Assembly (NCBI GenBank): GCA_003141275.1
Contig: PLLM01000083.1
Coordinates: forward strand, 1-39,368
DNA: 39,368 nt
Origin: Phycisphaerales bacterium
GTDB taxonomy: Bacteria > Planctomycetota > Phycisphaerae > Sedimentisphaerales > Anaerobacaceae
Direction of reading: 5' to 3'
Shown here: piece by piece, positions 1-7,944 of the stretch
Numbering within the stretch: the first letter of the stretch is position 1
Layout of the letters: each line of letters opens with the position of its first letter
Notes under the pieces: generated by a model
What the model was told of the DNA's origin: nothing
The model's database searches: none
Seen by the model: only the letters and a program-made list of their open reading frames with translations
Program-made: the position numbers and the translations under genes

Positions 1-2
1 GG

Positions 3-872
3 TGGGTTTTATACCTGATTTCCATCATTCTCTTTTCCTCGCTTATCGCGTGTTCGGCAATAGACCTGGAGATGTGGATTATCCCGTTGTCCATCTGCTG
101 GTTCGCTACGGCGGCGGGGCTGCTCGGCGGGGCGATTACGCCTCTGCTTATTCATCCCGCGACCATTCGTCATTATTTTCTGATGCCAACGACAACTGAT
201 TTGATATTTGTCAACCATACCACGGTTGCTTCTTTGACTACAGGCGCAACAATCGGGCTGGGCATATCAATGTTGCTGCTGGCCACTGGGGTTCTAAAAA
301 GAAGTTACGATTTTTCCGGGGTTCAGGGTTCGTCTGAAAATCCTTCAAGCACTGAAAACCCGTATGGTTCAGCCAACCCGCCGCAAACTGAGGAGGGATT
401 TAATGACCGCTTTGAGATGCTTCGGGAAGTCCTGTTTCTGCTGCCCATAATTGTTTGCGCGCTGGCAGCGAACCAGATTGTCTACCAATTCCCCGCCCTG
501 CATCAATGGTGGCTGGTTTTTTCGCAAAGGCCTGTTGTTGAAGGGTTTATGGGCAGTTTGGCGGGCTATTTCGTCGGCTGTGCGGTTGTCTGGGCGACGA
601 GGATTTTTGGCACGCTGGCCTTCGGCAGAGAGGCAATGGGTTTAGGTGACGTGCACCTGATGGGTGCCGCCGGGACGGTAATTGGGCCGTTATTTGTAGT
701 TATCGCTTTTTTTGTTGCGCCGTTCTTCGGACTTGTCTGGGCGGCGGCACAAATGTTTTCAAAAAAAACCAGACAAATTCCTTATGGTCCCTTCTTGTCA
801 ATAGGAATAGTTGTTGTTATGATTTTCCACGATGGTATTATTAACTATCTGAAAGTTGTGTTTGGCAGATAA
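3..872 (+). CDS. Type IV prepilin peptidase (A24 family), 5'-truncated
   Basis: The frame is open from the window edge to the TAA at 870-872, so the N-terminus lies outside and 289 residues are visible. Prepilin peptidases are polytopic inner-membrane aspartic proteases that cleave, and often methylate, type IV pilins and type II secretion pseudopilins. Both catalytic aspartates are visible: the first in SAIDLE (codon 63-65), shortly before WIIPLS, and the second in the GxGD motif GLGDVHLMGAAG (near 645-675). Several hydrophobic segments surround them. Between the aspartates lies a hydrophilic stretch rich in S, N, P and E (about 300-410) that makes the protein longer than the minimal TadV type, closer to PilD/GspO. 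The window holds a second, short prepilin peptidase inside the Tad locus, so this one probably serves another pilus or secretion system. The family is clear; the substrate is not. Confidence 0.88.
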   Translation, partial: WVLYLISIILFSSLIACSAIDLEMWIIPLSICWFATAAGLLGGAITPLLIHPATIRHYFLMPTTTDLIFVNHTTVASLTTGATIGLGISMLLLATGVLKRSYDFSGVQGSSENPSSTENPYGSANPPQTEEGFNDRFEMLREVLFLLPIIVCALAANQIVYQFPALHQWWLVFSQRPVVEGFMGSLAGYFVGCAVVWATRIFGTLAFGREAMGLGDVHLMGAAGTVIGPLFVVIAFFVAPFFGLVWAAAQMFSKKTRQIPYGPFLSIGIVVVMIFHDGIINYLKVVFGR

Positions 873-910
873 GAAAGGATTCGCTTTAATATTTTGAAGG
901 AGACATAAAA

Positions 911-1570
911 ATGCGGTTCACAAAAAGTAAAGTAGCGTTGTTGCTCGCCCTGTTATCAGTTCTGACGTTCTCCGGCTGCACCGACTGGAAAAAGAAACAC
1001 GATGCGCTGAACGTGGAGAACCAGAATACGAAAGGGTTGCTGGAACGCGAGAAGACGGAAAATGCGCAGTTGGCCGACCAGCTTGCCAAAGACCAGCAGA
1101 CCATCCAGGACCTGCAAAAACAGATTGTTGAAAAGAAGAGAAGTCCCGCTGACGCGACCGGATTCGGCGAGGGTTACGACGTGAGCTTCGATGCCAACGC
1201 CGGGACGATTACGGTAACGCTTCCGAACGCGATTTTGTTTGACCCGGGCAAGGCCACGCTGAAGGGTTCAACAAACAAAGAGCTTGACCATATTTATTCG
1301 GTGCTGAAAGCCAAATACCCCGGCAGGCATATCGAGGTGGCAGGGCATACCGATTCCGACCCAATCAAGAAATCAAGCTGGAAGGACAACCTGGAGCTTT
1401 CCTCGCAACGCGCAATGGCGGTTGCCAGGTACCTTATGCAAAAAGGTGTTGCCGAGAACAAGATTTCGGCGACGGGCTATGGCGAAGGAAGACCAAAAGG
1501 GTCAAATTCAACGGCGGCAGGCAAACAGAAAAACCGCAGGGTCGAAATTGTTGTTCACATGATGAAATAA
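911..1570 (+). CDS. OmpA/MotB-like peptidoglycan-binding lipoprotein
   Basis: This 219-residue protein is predicted to be an outer-membrane or periplasmic lipoprotein that anchors to peptidoglycan. A basic, hydrophobic signal ends in the lipobox-like FSGC (Cys23). Residues about 30-75 are charged and heptad-like (KKKHDALNVENQNTK, then QTIQDLQKQ), suggesting a coiled coil. The C-terminal 110 residues form an OmpA-type domain, with the strand ILFDPGKATLK, the motif VAGHTDSDPI, and NLELSSQRAMAVARYL followed by ATGYGEGRPKG and NRRVEI, all characteristic of the diaminopimelate-binding fold. The ATG at 911 is preceded by GAAGGAG at 895-901. It lies 38 bp after the prepilin peptidase and is closed by a strong terminator, so the two may be co-transcribed. 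The specific partner is unknown. Confidence 0.9.
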   Translation: MRFTKSKVALLLALLSVLTFSGCTDWKKKHDALNVENQNTKGLLEREKTENAQLADQLAKDQQTIQDLQKQIVEKKRSPADATGFGEGYDVSFDANAGTITVTLPNAILFDPGKATLKGSTNKELDHIYSVLKAKYPGRHIEVAGHTDSDPIKKSSWKDNLELSSQRAMAVARYLMQKGVAENKISATGYGEGRPKGSNSTAAGKQKNRRVEIVVHMMK

Positions 1571-1603
1571 CAAAATCTGCGGCAGGCAGAAATTATAGGT
1601 TTG

Positions 1604-4171
1604 TTAAAGCGGCTCGTTTATAAGCGGGCCGCTTTTTTTTATAAATGTGGAGACGGTGACATTACCTTTTTTGTCGATACGGACTGTTGTTGCGCCGTCG
1701 CGGCCAGTACATTTCAGGCCTGTTGGGAAGCGGATGACCTGGTGTTTTTCATAGGATGATTCGCTGTTGCTTGCGATATTAACGGCCGCGTCGATTTTTT
1801 CAATGAATGTTGGCTCAATCGTCTTCGCTGAGCCGTGGTGGGGCATTATTAAAACGTCAGCTTTCAGGTCGGGATAGAGCCGGAGGATTTCTTTTTGTGC
1901 GAACTTTTCAATATCCGAACATATCAGGACTTGTTTGCCAGCGTATTCAATCAATGTTACTACCGATTTGTCGTTGTCGCTGATTGAATTATTTTCCTGT
2001 ACCTCCGGAACAGGCCAAAGCACCCGTATTTTCGATGGACCGAATTTTTGCGGGAGGTCATTTATTTCCGCTATTTTTTGCAGCTTGTTCCGCAGGAATT
2101 TTGCCGTTTGCCGATTGTCCTCGAAAAAAGATTTGCTTGCATAGACAGTTTTTGTCCGGATGTCCCCTGTTACTTCCGGCAGGCCATTGATGTGGTCAAT
2201 ATCGCCGTGGCCTATGACGACCGCGTCGATGTTCCCTATGCCGCCGTATCGCAGGAATGGCGTCACAACTCTTGTCCCCACGTCGCTTCTATTCAATGAG
2301 CCGGCGTCGAACAAGATATTTGCGCCACCCGGCAACTGGGCCAGAATTGCCTGGCCGTGGCCGACATCGAGAACCGTAACGGTCAGATTGTCCTCGTATA
2401 TCCTCTGCCATTTCGGTATCGTTACCATTACGACAAACGCCAGTGCCGCCGTTACGCAAATTGCCTTTTTGATTGCTGGATTCCGCAGGCGGAAGAAGAA
2501 CGCGAATGTTACCAAAACGTAGAATAATAAAATCACCGCGATGTTAGTTTTACCCGTAAGTATTTCGGGGATATTCAGGTTGGCCAGAAATTTTACAATC
2601 CAAATCAGCCAATCCGACAACCAATTAATTATTATTCCCATCACCGCCGAAACACTCGGCAAAAACATCGCTACAATTAATTTCAGATATCCTAAAAGCG
2701 AGACGAGTCCTATCAATGGGGACACAAGAACCGTCCATACGCTTGTGAGCCATTGAATTGTATAAAAATGGTATAGCATTATGCCTGCGGTTGATAGCCA
2801 CGCGGTAAAGCTCGTAGAGAACATCGAATATGGTATGGGGAAGGCGGCAATATGCAGAAATGGCCTTCTTTCCACTAAATCTGTAAACCATGGATGTTCT
2901 ATTGTTTTCTCACGGAGTAAGGAGAAGAACAGCGGGCAAAACATGAGTATGCCCAGCACCGACGCAAAGGAGAGCTGCCAGTCGGGCTGGAAGATGCCTG
3001 TGGGTTTAATCAGCAGCAGAACGATTGCCGCAAGGGCGAGCGAGTTAAATGAGTTTGAATTTCGGCGGAATATGAAGGACGCACAAAACGCGAAGCATAT
3101 TACCGCGGCTCGTAACGCGGGCGCATTTTCAGGGACAACCATAAGGAAAGTTGCGGCGGTAATCGTGCATACAATCGCCCGGCCCGGCTTCATAAGGCCG
3201 GCCGTTTTACAAACCCACCAGACAAATCCAATCACCATCGCAAAATTCATCCCCGAAAGGCAAACAAAATGCAGCAGACCCGTTTTGCGAAAGGCGTTAT
3301 AAGTTTCTTTGTCGATATTTGTCCTGTGTCCCAAGACAAGAGCGAGCAGTAAACTTTCAGATTGCGTCTGCGGATACGGCCCGCCCAAAAGCGCGTTAAC
3401 AGCAATCTTGCGCAATTTCGCTTTTATTCTTGTAAACAACCCCGTAGCATCGCCGCTTAATAGTTCGATTGCCTGTCTCGAATCGGCTGAGCCGGCGACG
3501 AATACGCCATTACGAGCCATATATTTGGCCATATCAAACTCGCCGGGATTGGTGGGGTTGTCGAATCTGTTCAGCAGGCAGTACATTTGGATGCGGTCGC
3601 CGGCCCGCAGGTCGAAAATCGGCTCATTGACCCTTACCCGGACAAGCCCGCTCGTATTTATCCAGCCGGTGGTTGCTTCGGCTTCCGTGAGTTCCAGGTA
3701 AAAACTGCTGCTCTGGTCGGTGGGTGTGAATTTTGAGAATTTCCAGTCGTTGCCGTCGATATACGGCTCGGTAACAATCACGCCGCGAACAGCGGCCGGT
3801 GTCGCTTTGCTGCCAACTAAGTTGCGAATGTCATTCGGCGGCGCATTATTGAAACTTGCCAAACGAATCGCGCCAAGACAAGTGAAAAGGACAGTTGTAA
3901 GGAGAGGTAATGTAACGAGTTTTTTTGTCCTTATCACGGGCCATATGATAAAGATTACAGGTAACGCGATTAGTATTACCGCGCAGATTATCAATAGCGA
4001 TAACCAAACCCCAATCAGCGTGGGTAAATGGTCTTGTATGATTATTCCGGCAATTAGACCAATCGCGCAGAATACAAGCGGGGCGGTGCTGACGGCTTGC
4101 TTGTGATAGTATGCGGGGCCTCGGTCGAAATACCTGTCGATCTCAGCTAATCTTCGCTGTATGTTGTTCAA
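1604..4171 (-). CDS. comEC: ComEC/Rec2-type DNA uptake channel protein
   Basis: This 855-residue polytopic membrane protein belongs to the ComEC/Rec2 family, which moves single-stranded DNA across the inner membrane during natural transformation. The N-terminal part has hydrophobic segments and an OB-like soluble region (about 110-230). The central competence domain carries the family signature around LLLALVLGHRTNI and GLLHFVCLSGMNFAMVIGF (about 275-320), followed by many membrane segments. The C-terminal part is a metallo-beta-lactamase-like domain with a GHGDIDHINGL metal motif (near residue 655) and a later IMPHHGSA. The length matches full three-domain ComEC. The start is TTG at 4169-4171 with AGGAAG upstream; no in-frame ATG is better placed. 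It ends the minus-strand run of genes from 9753. No comEA or other competence gene is visible, so actual competence is not shown. Confidence 0.92.
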   Translation of the reverse strand: MNNIQRRLAEIDRYFDRGPAYYHKQAVSTAPLVFCAIGLIAGIIIQDHLPTLIGVWLSLLIICAVILIALPVIFIIWPVIRTKKLVTLPLLTTVLFTCLGAIRLASFNNAPPNDIRNLVGSKATPAAVRGVIVTEPYIDGNDWKFSKFTPTDQSSSFYLELTEAEATTGWINTSGLVRVRVNEPIFDLRAGDRIQMYCLLNRFDNPTNPGEFDMAKYMARNGVFVAGSADSRQAIELLSGDATGLFTRIKAKLRKIAVNALLGGPYPQTQSESLLLALVLGHRTNIDKETYNAFRKTGLLHFVCLSGMNFAMVIGFVWWVCKTAGLMKPGRAIVCTITAATFLMVVPENAPALRAAVICFAFCASFIFRRNSNSFNSLALAAIVLLLIKPTGIFQPDWQLSFASVLGILMFCPLFFSLLREKTIEHPWFTDLVERRPFLHIAAFPIPYSMFSTSFTAWLSTAGIMLYHFYTIQWLTSVWTVLVSPLIGLVSLLGYLKLIVAMFLPSVSAVMGIIINWLSDWLIWIVKFLANLNIPEILTGKTNIAVILLFYVLVTFAFFFRLRNPAIKKAICVTAALAFVVMVTIPKWQRIYEDNLTVTVLDVGHGQAILAQLPGGANILFDAGSLNRSDVGTRVVTPFLRYGGIGNIDAVVIGHGDIDHINGLPEVTGDIRTKTVYASKSFFEDNRQTAKFLRNKLQKIAEINDLPQKFGPSKIRVLWPVPEVQENNSISDNDKSVVTLIEYAGKQVLICSDIEKFAQKEILRLYPDLKADVLIMPHHGSAKTIEPTFIEKIDAAVNIASNSESSYEKHQVIRFPTGLKCTGRDGATTVRIDKKGNVTVSTFIKKSGPLINEPL
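1606..1640 (+). terminator. Rho-independent terminator after the OmpA lipoprotein
   Basis: An 11-bp stem (1606-1616 with 1625-1635, one G-U pair) with an 8-nt loop is followed by a run of eight T ending at 1640. It is oriented to end plus-strand transcription from 911-1570. The opposite strand has no T-tract, so it does not look bidirectional. The stem lies inside the last codons of the convergent comEC gene. Confidence 0.88.
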
Positions 4172-4211
4172 GTTCTCATCTTCCTAATAATGTGGAAGTT
4201 GGGAAGGGTGT

Positions 4212-4628
4212 TTATAACTGTATATATTCCTTGGGTTTGAAGTTTGTCTCCATCGTCCAGGTGGTCGCTTTGCCGTGTTTGAGGCAGTAAACGACGAGGA
4301 CATCATAGCCCTCTTTATCGACCCATTCTTGCAAAAATGGGAAATCCTTTACGACCTGTTTTTTTAGCGACAGGTCTTCTATTTCTTCAACCGAGCCGGA
4401 AATGCGTATCTGACGTCCCTCCGCGGCATTGTAAAAGCACAACTCAGCGTTCTCATTTTTTGAAAGCTGTCTGTGCAGGTCTTTGTTTTCGCCTGTATTG
4501 AATATTATGCCATTTTCGTCGGCACGGTAGAGCATCATCATTCTGACGTGCGGCTTGTTGTCCTCAGCGGTGGCCAGCGCAAAGACAGGATTACTTCTCA
4601 TTAACTCGAAAACCTGTTCTTTTGTCAT
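4212..4628 (-). CDS. Pyridoxamine 5'-phosphate oxidase-like FMN-binding split-barrel protein
   Basis: This 138-residue protein resembles the general-stress/PNPOx-like split-barrel family. Signs are FELMRSNPVFALATAEDNKPHVRMM at the N-terminus (first strands of the barrel), FNTGENKDLHRQL, and ELCFYNAAEGRQIRISGSVEEI, the pattern seen in small flavin-binding homologues. The reading frame extends 27 codons further upstream, but the ATG at 4628 is chosen because AGGAGA lies 8 nt before it, and the extension has no ribosome site and no family similarity. Members bind FMN, F420 or haem; which one applies here cannot be read from the sequence. It lies 87 bp downstream of the small unknown gene and 41 bp before comEC on the same strand. 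A true PdxH role is unlikely given the short length. Confidence 0.82.
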   Translation of the reverse strand: MTKEQVFELMRSNPVFALATAEDNKPHVRMMMLYRADENGIIFNTGENKDLHRQLSKNENAELCFYNAAEGRQIRISGSVEEIEDLSLKKQVVKDFPFLQEWVDKEGYDVLVVYCLKHGKATTWTMETNFKPKEYIQL

Positions 4629-4715
4629 CACAATTATCTCCTGATTATATTTTTGTGATTTGTTCCTGTCCGCCCATATAGAAGCTGGGAACCATTGATT
4701 TTTCTGCAATTTAGT

Positions 4716-5111
4716 TTAGTTCGGCGTCTCACTAAGATTAAGAGGTAAGGAACTCATTATCTGATTATCAATGGCTAGGTCAATCCTATATCGCCCGTAC
4801 TTTTCAAGTTTGAGTCCTTGAATATTTAGAACGATATTAGTGGCCGTAGAATCCACTTTATCCCCAATACTTACATTTATATTGCCTTGTAGGTTAGGGC
4901 CTATTGATTTACCATCTTCATCAATTATACTGATCCTTACTGGATGGCTACCTTCCTCTATCTTTTGAAACCGTATTCTTGCCGCAACAGCACAAGCAGG
5001 GTGCACAGTAGGTACTTTCTTGGTGAGAATACTATCGAAAGCTCCTAAAATATTCAGCTTACCCTGTTGATCAGTTGCCGCGTCGCATAATAAAAAAGCT
5101 TCAATATTCAT
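4716..5111 (-). CDS. Conserved small protein of unknown function (DUF6941-like)
   Basis: The product is a 131-residue soluble protein with no signal peptide or membrane segment. Its opening, NIEAFLLCDAATDQQGKLNILGAFDSI, looks like an uncharacterised family I recall as DUF6941, whose members start with a similar 'LCD…GKL.ilG' pattern; I could not check this. The remainder alternates short beta strands (VRISIIDEDGKSI, NIVLNIQGLKL, YRIDLAIDN), suggesting a single beta sandwich. The ATG at 5111 is well supported by AGGAG about 6 nt upstream. It lies 45 bp downstream of serS and 87 bp before the flavin-binding protein, in the same minus-strand run. No function is proposed. Confidence 0.7.
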   Translation of the reverse strand: MNIEAFLLCDAATDQQGKLNILGAFDSILTKKVPTVHPACAVAARIRFQKIEEGSHPVRISIIDEDGKSIGPNLQGNINVSIGDKVDSTATNIVLNIQGLKLEKYGRYRIDLAIDNQIMSSLPLNLSETPN

Positions 5112-5156
5112 TTTTTCTCCTTTTTTGATACTATGTTTATCTGGTGCGATTTTGGT

Positions 5157-6584
5157 CTACTGTTTATGTTTCGCTATTTTTTCTTTGTCGCTCATATATG
5201 GCCTGAGGACTTTCGGTATTGTCACCGAGCCGTCGGCGTTCTGATAAAGCTCTAATATTGGTATCAAAATTCGCGGGCTTGCGATGACGGTGTTATTGAG
5301 CGTGTGGCAAAACAGGTTTTTCTTTGTCGCGGAGTCCTTATAACGCAGGTTCATTCGCCTGGCCTGAAACTCGTAAAACTTGCTCGCGCTGTGGGTTTCG
5401 CAGTAATTATTTCTCGAAGGCATCCACGCCTCGATATCATATTTTTTCGCCTGGCCTCTGCCGAGGTCGCCCGTGCAGACAACCACCACGCGGTAGGGCA
5501 CCTCCAGCGCACGCATCACCACCTCGGAATTACTCAGAATCTCCTCGTGGTATTTGTTGCTTTCCTCGACGCTGTTTTTGCAGATTACAACCTGCTCGAC
5601 TTTGTCGAACTGGTGAATCCTGTAAAGGCCGTATGTGTCTTTACCCGCAGCGCCGGCCTCGCGCCTGAAGCAGGTTGACATACCGGCGAACTTAATAGGC
5701 AGCTCTTTTTCTTCCAGTATCTCCTCCATACGATAGGCCGTCAGCGGTACCTCCGCGGTTCCAACAAAGTTTATCTTGCCCCCTGGGTCATCAAATATAC
5801 TAGACACCGTTGACTTATTTCGGATTGCCTCACCTTCCTTAAGGACTGGCTGCCCCTCCGCCATTAGGTATGTTTGGCTGGTAGAAGATGTCGTCACCTC
5901 TTCTTTCTTCTCAATGTTTGTTTCGTCTGGATACGTTCTGTACGTCTGCTCTTCCGAGCCGGGATAATATCCCGTTCCTCGCATTGCCTCATCCTTCATC
6001 AATAGCGGCACCGACATCGGCGTATAACCCCTCGCAATCATCACGTCCATTGCGAACTGCAGCACTGCCCAGTGCAGTCGGGCGCCGTCGCCCTTTAGGA
6101 AATAACTTCGTGACCCTGCTAATTTAACACCTCGTTCGATATCGATGATATCGAGTTCAACGCCCAATTGAACGTGGTCTTTGGGCTTGAAATCGAACTT
6201 GCGAACCTGTCCTTCTCTTCTCAGTTCGACGTTTTCTGTGTCGTCTTTGCCATATGGTACATCGTCATCGGCGGGTTGTGCCACTAACAGCATCAATCGT
6301 GCAAGTTCAGTTTCGCAGCCTAAGATTCCCTGATTTTGGACTTTTTCCTCTTCTTTCAAAATTGAAAGTTTTTCTAGTATAGTTGCTTTTTCAAGGCCTG
6401 ATGTTTTGGGAATTAATTTGCCGAGCCTATTTTTCTCTGTAGCAATATCTTGCAGTATTTGTTTGCCCTTTTTGATTGTATCATCGAGGCTTCGTAGACG
6501 GTCAATATCAACGTCAATTCTTTTATCCATTGCTGCTTTTTTGAATCGTTCTGGATTCTCTCTTATCAGTTTTATGTCAATCAT
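5157..6584 (-). CDS. serS: Seryl-tRNA synthetase with an internal insertion
   Basis: Seryl-tRNA synthetase (475 residues) charges tRNA-Ser in the cytoplasm. The N-terminal antiparallel coiled-coil tRNA-binding arm spans about 1-100 (MIDIKLIRENPERFKKA…). The class II core follows: FVGTAEVPLTAY (serine pocket, about 273-284), motif 2 FRREAGAAGKDTYGLYRIHQFDKVEQ (306-331, shown in two overlapping parts: FRREAGAAGKD and YRIHQFDKVEQ), and motif 3 near ILIPILELYQNADGSVTIPKVLRPY (about 440-463). Most bacterial enzymes are about 425 residues. The excess here is explained by about 50 extra residues at roughly 217-271, between MRGTGYYPGSEEQTYR and FVGTAEVPL. ATG at 6584 has GAGGA upstream. The gene follows the ketosynthase by 33 bp and is probably in the same transcript. 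Confidence 0.96.
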   Translation of the reverse strand: MIDIKLIRENPERFKKAAMDKRIDVDIDRLRSLDDTIKKGKQILQDIATEKNRLGKLIPKTSGLEKATILEKLSILKEEEKVQNQGILGCETELARLMLLVAQPADDDVPYGKDDTENVELRREGQVRKFDFKPKDHVQLGVELDIIDIERGVKLAGSRSYFLKGDGARLHWAVLQFAMDVMIARGYTPMSVPLLMKDEAMRGTGYYPGSEEQTYRTYPDETNIEKKEEVTTSSTSQTYLMAEGQPVLKEGEAIRNKSTVSSIFDDPGGKINFVGTAEVPLTAYRMEEILEEKELPIKFAGMSTCFRREAGAAGKDTYGLYRIHQFDKVEQVVICKNSVEESNKYHEEILSNSEVVMRALEVPYRVVVVCTGDLGRGQAKKYDIEAWMPSRNNYCETHSASKFYEFQARRMNLRYKDSATKKNLFCHTLNNTVIASPRILIPILELYQNADGSVTIPKVLRPYMSDKEKIAKHKQ

Positions 6585-6588
6585 ATTT

Positions 6589-6623
6589 TTCTGTCCTCAG
6601 TCATCCGTCTTCTGTCCTCAGTC
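6589..6623 (-). repeat. 21-bp-period direct duplication at the ketosynthase/serS junction
   Basis: A 14-bp word (plus strand TTCTGTCCTCAGTC) occurs at 6589-6602 and again at 6610-6623, a 21-bp period. On the minus strand the two copies read GACTGAGGACAGAA. One covers the ketosynthase stop codon region and the other supplies the GAGGA in front of serS. It looks like a small local duplication that copied the ribosome-binding region. Confidence 0.7.
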
Positions 6624-7940
6624 CTCATATTTTCTAACAATGACGACGTTATTTTGTCCGCCGAAGCCGAAGGATTCTTTCATCACTACATTGACCTGCA
6701 TTTTTCTCGGCGTGTTTGGGACATAATCCAAATCCAACTCCGGGTCGGGGTCGTTGTAATTTATTGTTGCGGGCACAATGCCGTCGCGTATTGCGAGAAC
6801 GCAGGTAATCAGCTCCGCTCCGCCTGCCGCGCCGATTAGGTGGCCCATCGAACTTTTGATGCTGCTGACGACTATCTGTTTTGCTCGTTCTTTGAATACG
6901 GCTTTAATCGCCTTTGTCTCTATCGAGTCGTTTTCCGCGGTGCTTGTGCCGTGCGCGTTGACGTAATTTACATCCTTATAAGTTATCCCAGCGTCCGAGA
7001 TAGCCGCTTCCATTGCCTGTGTGGCGCCGCGTCCTTCTTCGTGCATATCCGTTACACGGAACGCGTCCGAACTGCTGCCGTAGCCGATGATTTCCGCGAG
7101 TATCTTCGCCCCGCGTTTTTTCGCTGAAGTCAAGCTTTCCAGTATCACTATTGCCGCGCCTTCGCCTAAAACGAACCCGTCTCTGCTGGCGGTGAATGGT
7201 CTCGACGCGGTCTGCGGGCTGTCGTTTCTTTTTGATAGCGCGGTAAGCCGGTTGAAGCCGGTTTGTCCGAGGGGATGAATCATCGAATGTGCGCCGCCCG
7301 CAATCATAATATCCGCGTCGCCCCTGCGAATAATCATTGTCGCTTCGCCGATTGCCTGTGTGCTTGCCGCACAGGCGGTCAGGCAGCTTCGTATTGGCCC
7401 TCTTGCGCCGGTGAGCATCGACAAATGTGCTGCGGGCATATTCGCTTCCTGCTCCAGCTCGTGCATCGCCCTCATTTGTACCGCCGCGACGTCGGTCCAC
7501 TTTGTCCAGTCCATAACATTGGTCTGGTTGTCCCATCCGGCCGCGATTGCGCCGAAGAACGCCTCGTGATTCGCCGCTCCTTCGCCCGCGCCTAAGTAAA
7601 TTCCGATCCGTTTGCGGTCGATACCGTCGGCCGGGTTGTCGGTTTCGACGTTTATGCCCGCCTGCCTGCACGCCTGTACCGCGGCGCCGACGGCGAATTT
7701 GCTTCCCCGGTTGCCGTTTTTATGCGGGTTGGGATTTTTTACGAGCTTCGCGACGTCGTAATTTTTCACTTCTGCGCTGAACGTTGTCGGGAAGGTCGAG
7801 GCGTCGAAAATGGTTGTTTTTGCGACGCCGCTTTTGCCTGCCAGTAATGCCTGCCACGTTGTTTCAATATCGTGTCCCAGCGGGCAAACGATTCCCATCC
7901 CGGTAATTACGACACGCTCTTTTTTTACGTCTTGTATCAT
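6618..7940 (-). CDS. Beta-ketoacyl-ACP synthase (FabF-like), catalytically intact
   Basis: This 440-residue FabF-type condensing enzyme should extend ACP-bound acyl chains by decarboxylative Claisen condensation. All active-site residues are present: Cys190 in LTACAAS, His330 in NAHGTST, and Lys362 and His367 in KSSMGHLIGAAGG. The thiolase fold is complete from RVVITGMGIVCPLG to FGFGGQNNVVIV. The ATG at 7940 is chosen over an in-frame start at 8015 because homology begins there and it lies only 4 bp past the stop of the upstream partner gene; the intergenic space lacks a strong ribosome site, which suggests translational coupling. The coupled partner at 7945-9261 is a degenerate ketosynthase, as in KS/chain-length-factor pairs. 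It could be the housekeeping FabF, but the pairing argues for a specialised synthase. Confidence 0.92.
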   Translation of the reverse strand: MIQDVKKERVVITGMGIVCPLGHDIETTWQALLAGKSGVAKTTIFDASTFPTTFSAEVKNYDVAKLVKNPNPHKNGNRGSKFAVGAAVQACRQAGINVETDNPADGIDRKRIGIYLGAGEGAANHEAFFGAIAAGWDNQTNVMDWTKWTDVAAVQMRAMHELEQEANMPAAHLSMLTGARGPIRSCLTACAASTQAIGEATMIIRRGDADIMIAGGAHSMIHPLGQTGFNRLTALSKRNDSPQTASRPFTASRDGFVLGEGAAIVILESLTSAKKRGAKILAEIIGYGSSSDAFRVTDMHEEGRGATQAMEAAISDAGITYKDVNYVNAHGTSTAENDSIETKAIKAVFKERAKQIVVSSIKSSMGHLIGAAGGAELITCVLAIRDGIVPATINYNDPDPELDLDYVPNTPRKMQVNVVMKESFGFGGQNNVVIVRKYED

Positions 7941-7944
7941 TATT

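Noticed and set aside
4629-4709. Upstream extension of the flavin-binding protein to 165 residues.
   Set aside because: No ribosome site or family similarity in the extra 27 codons, whereas AGGAGA precedes the ATG at 4628.
6976-7671. 231-codon minus-strand ORF in another frame of the ketosynthase gene.
   Set aside because: Arg/Gly-rich low-information translation overlapping a clearly conserved enzyme; a shadow frame.
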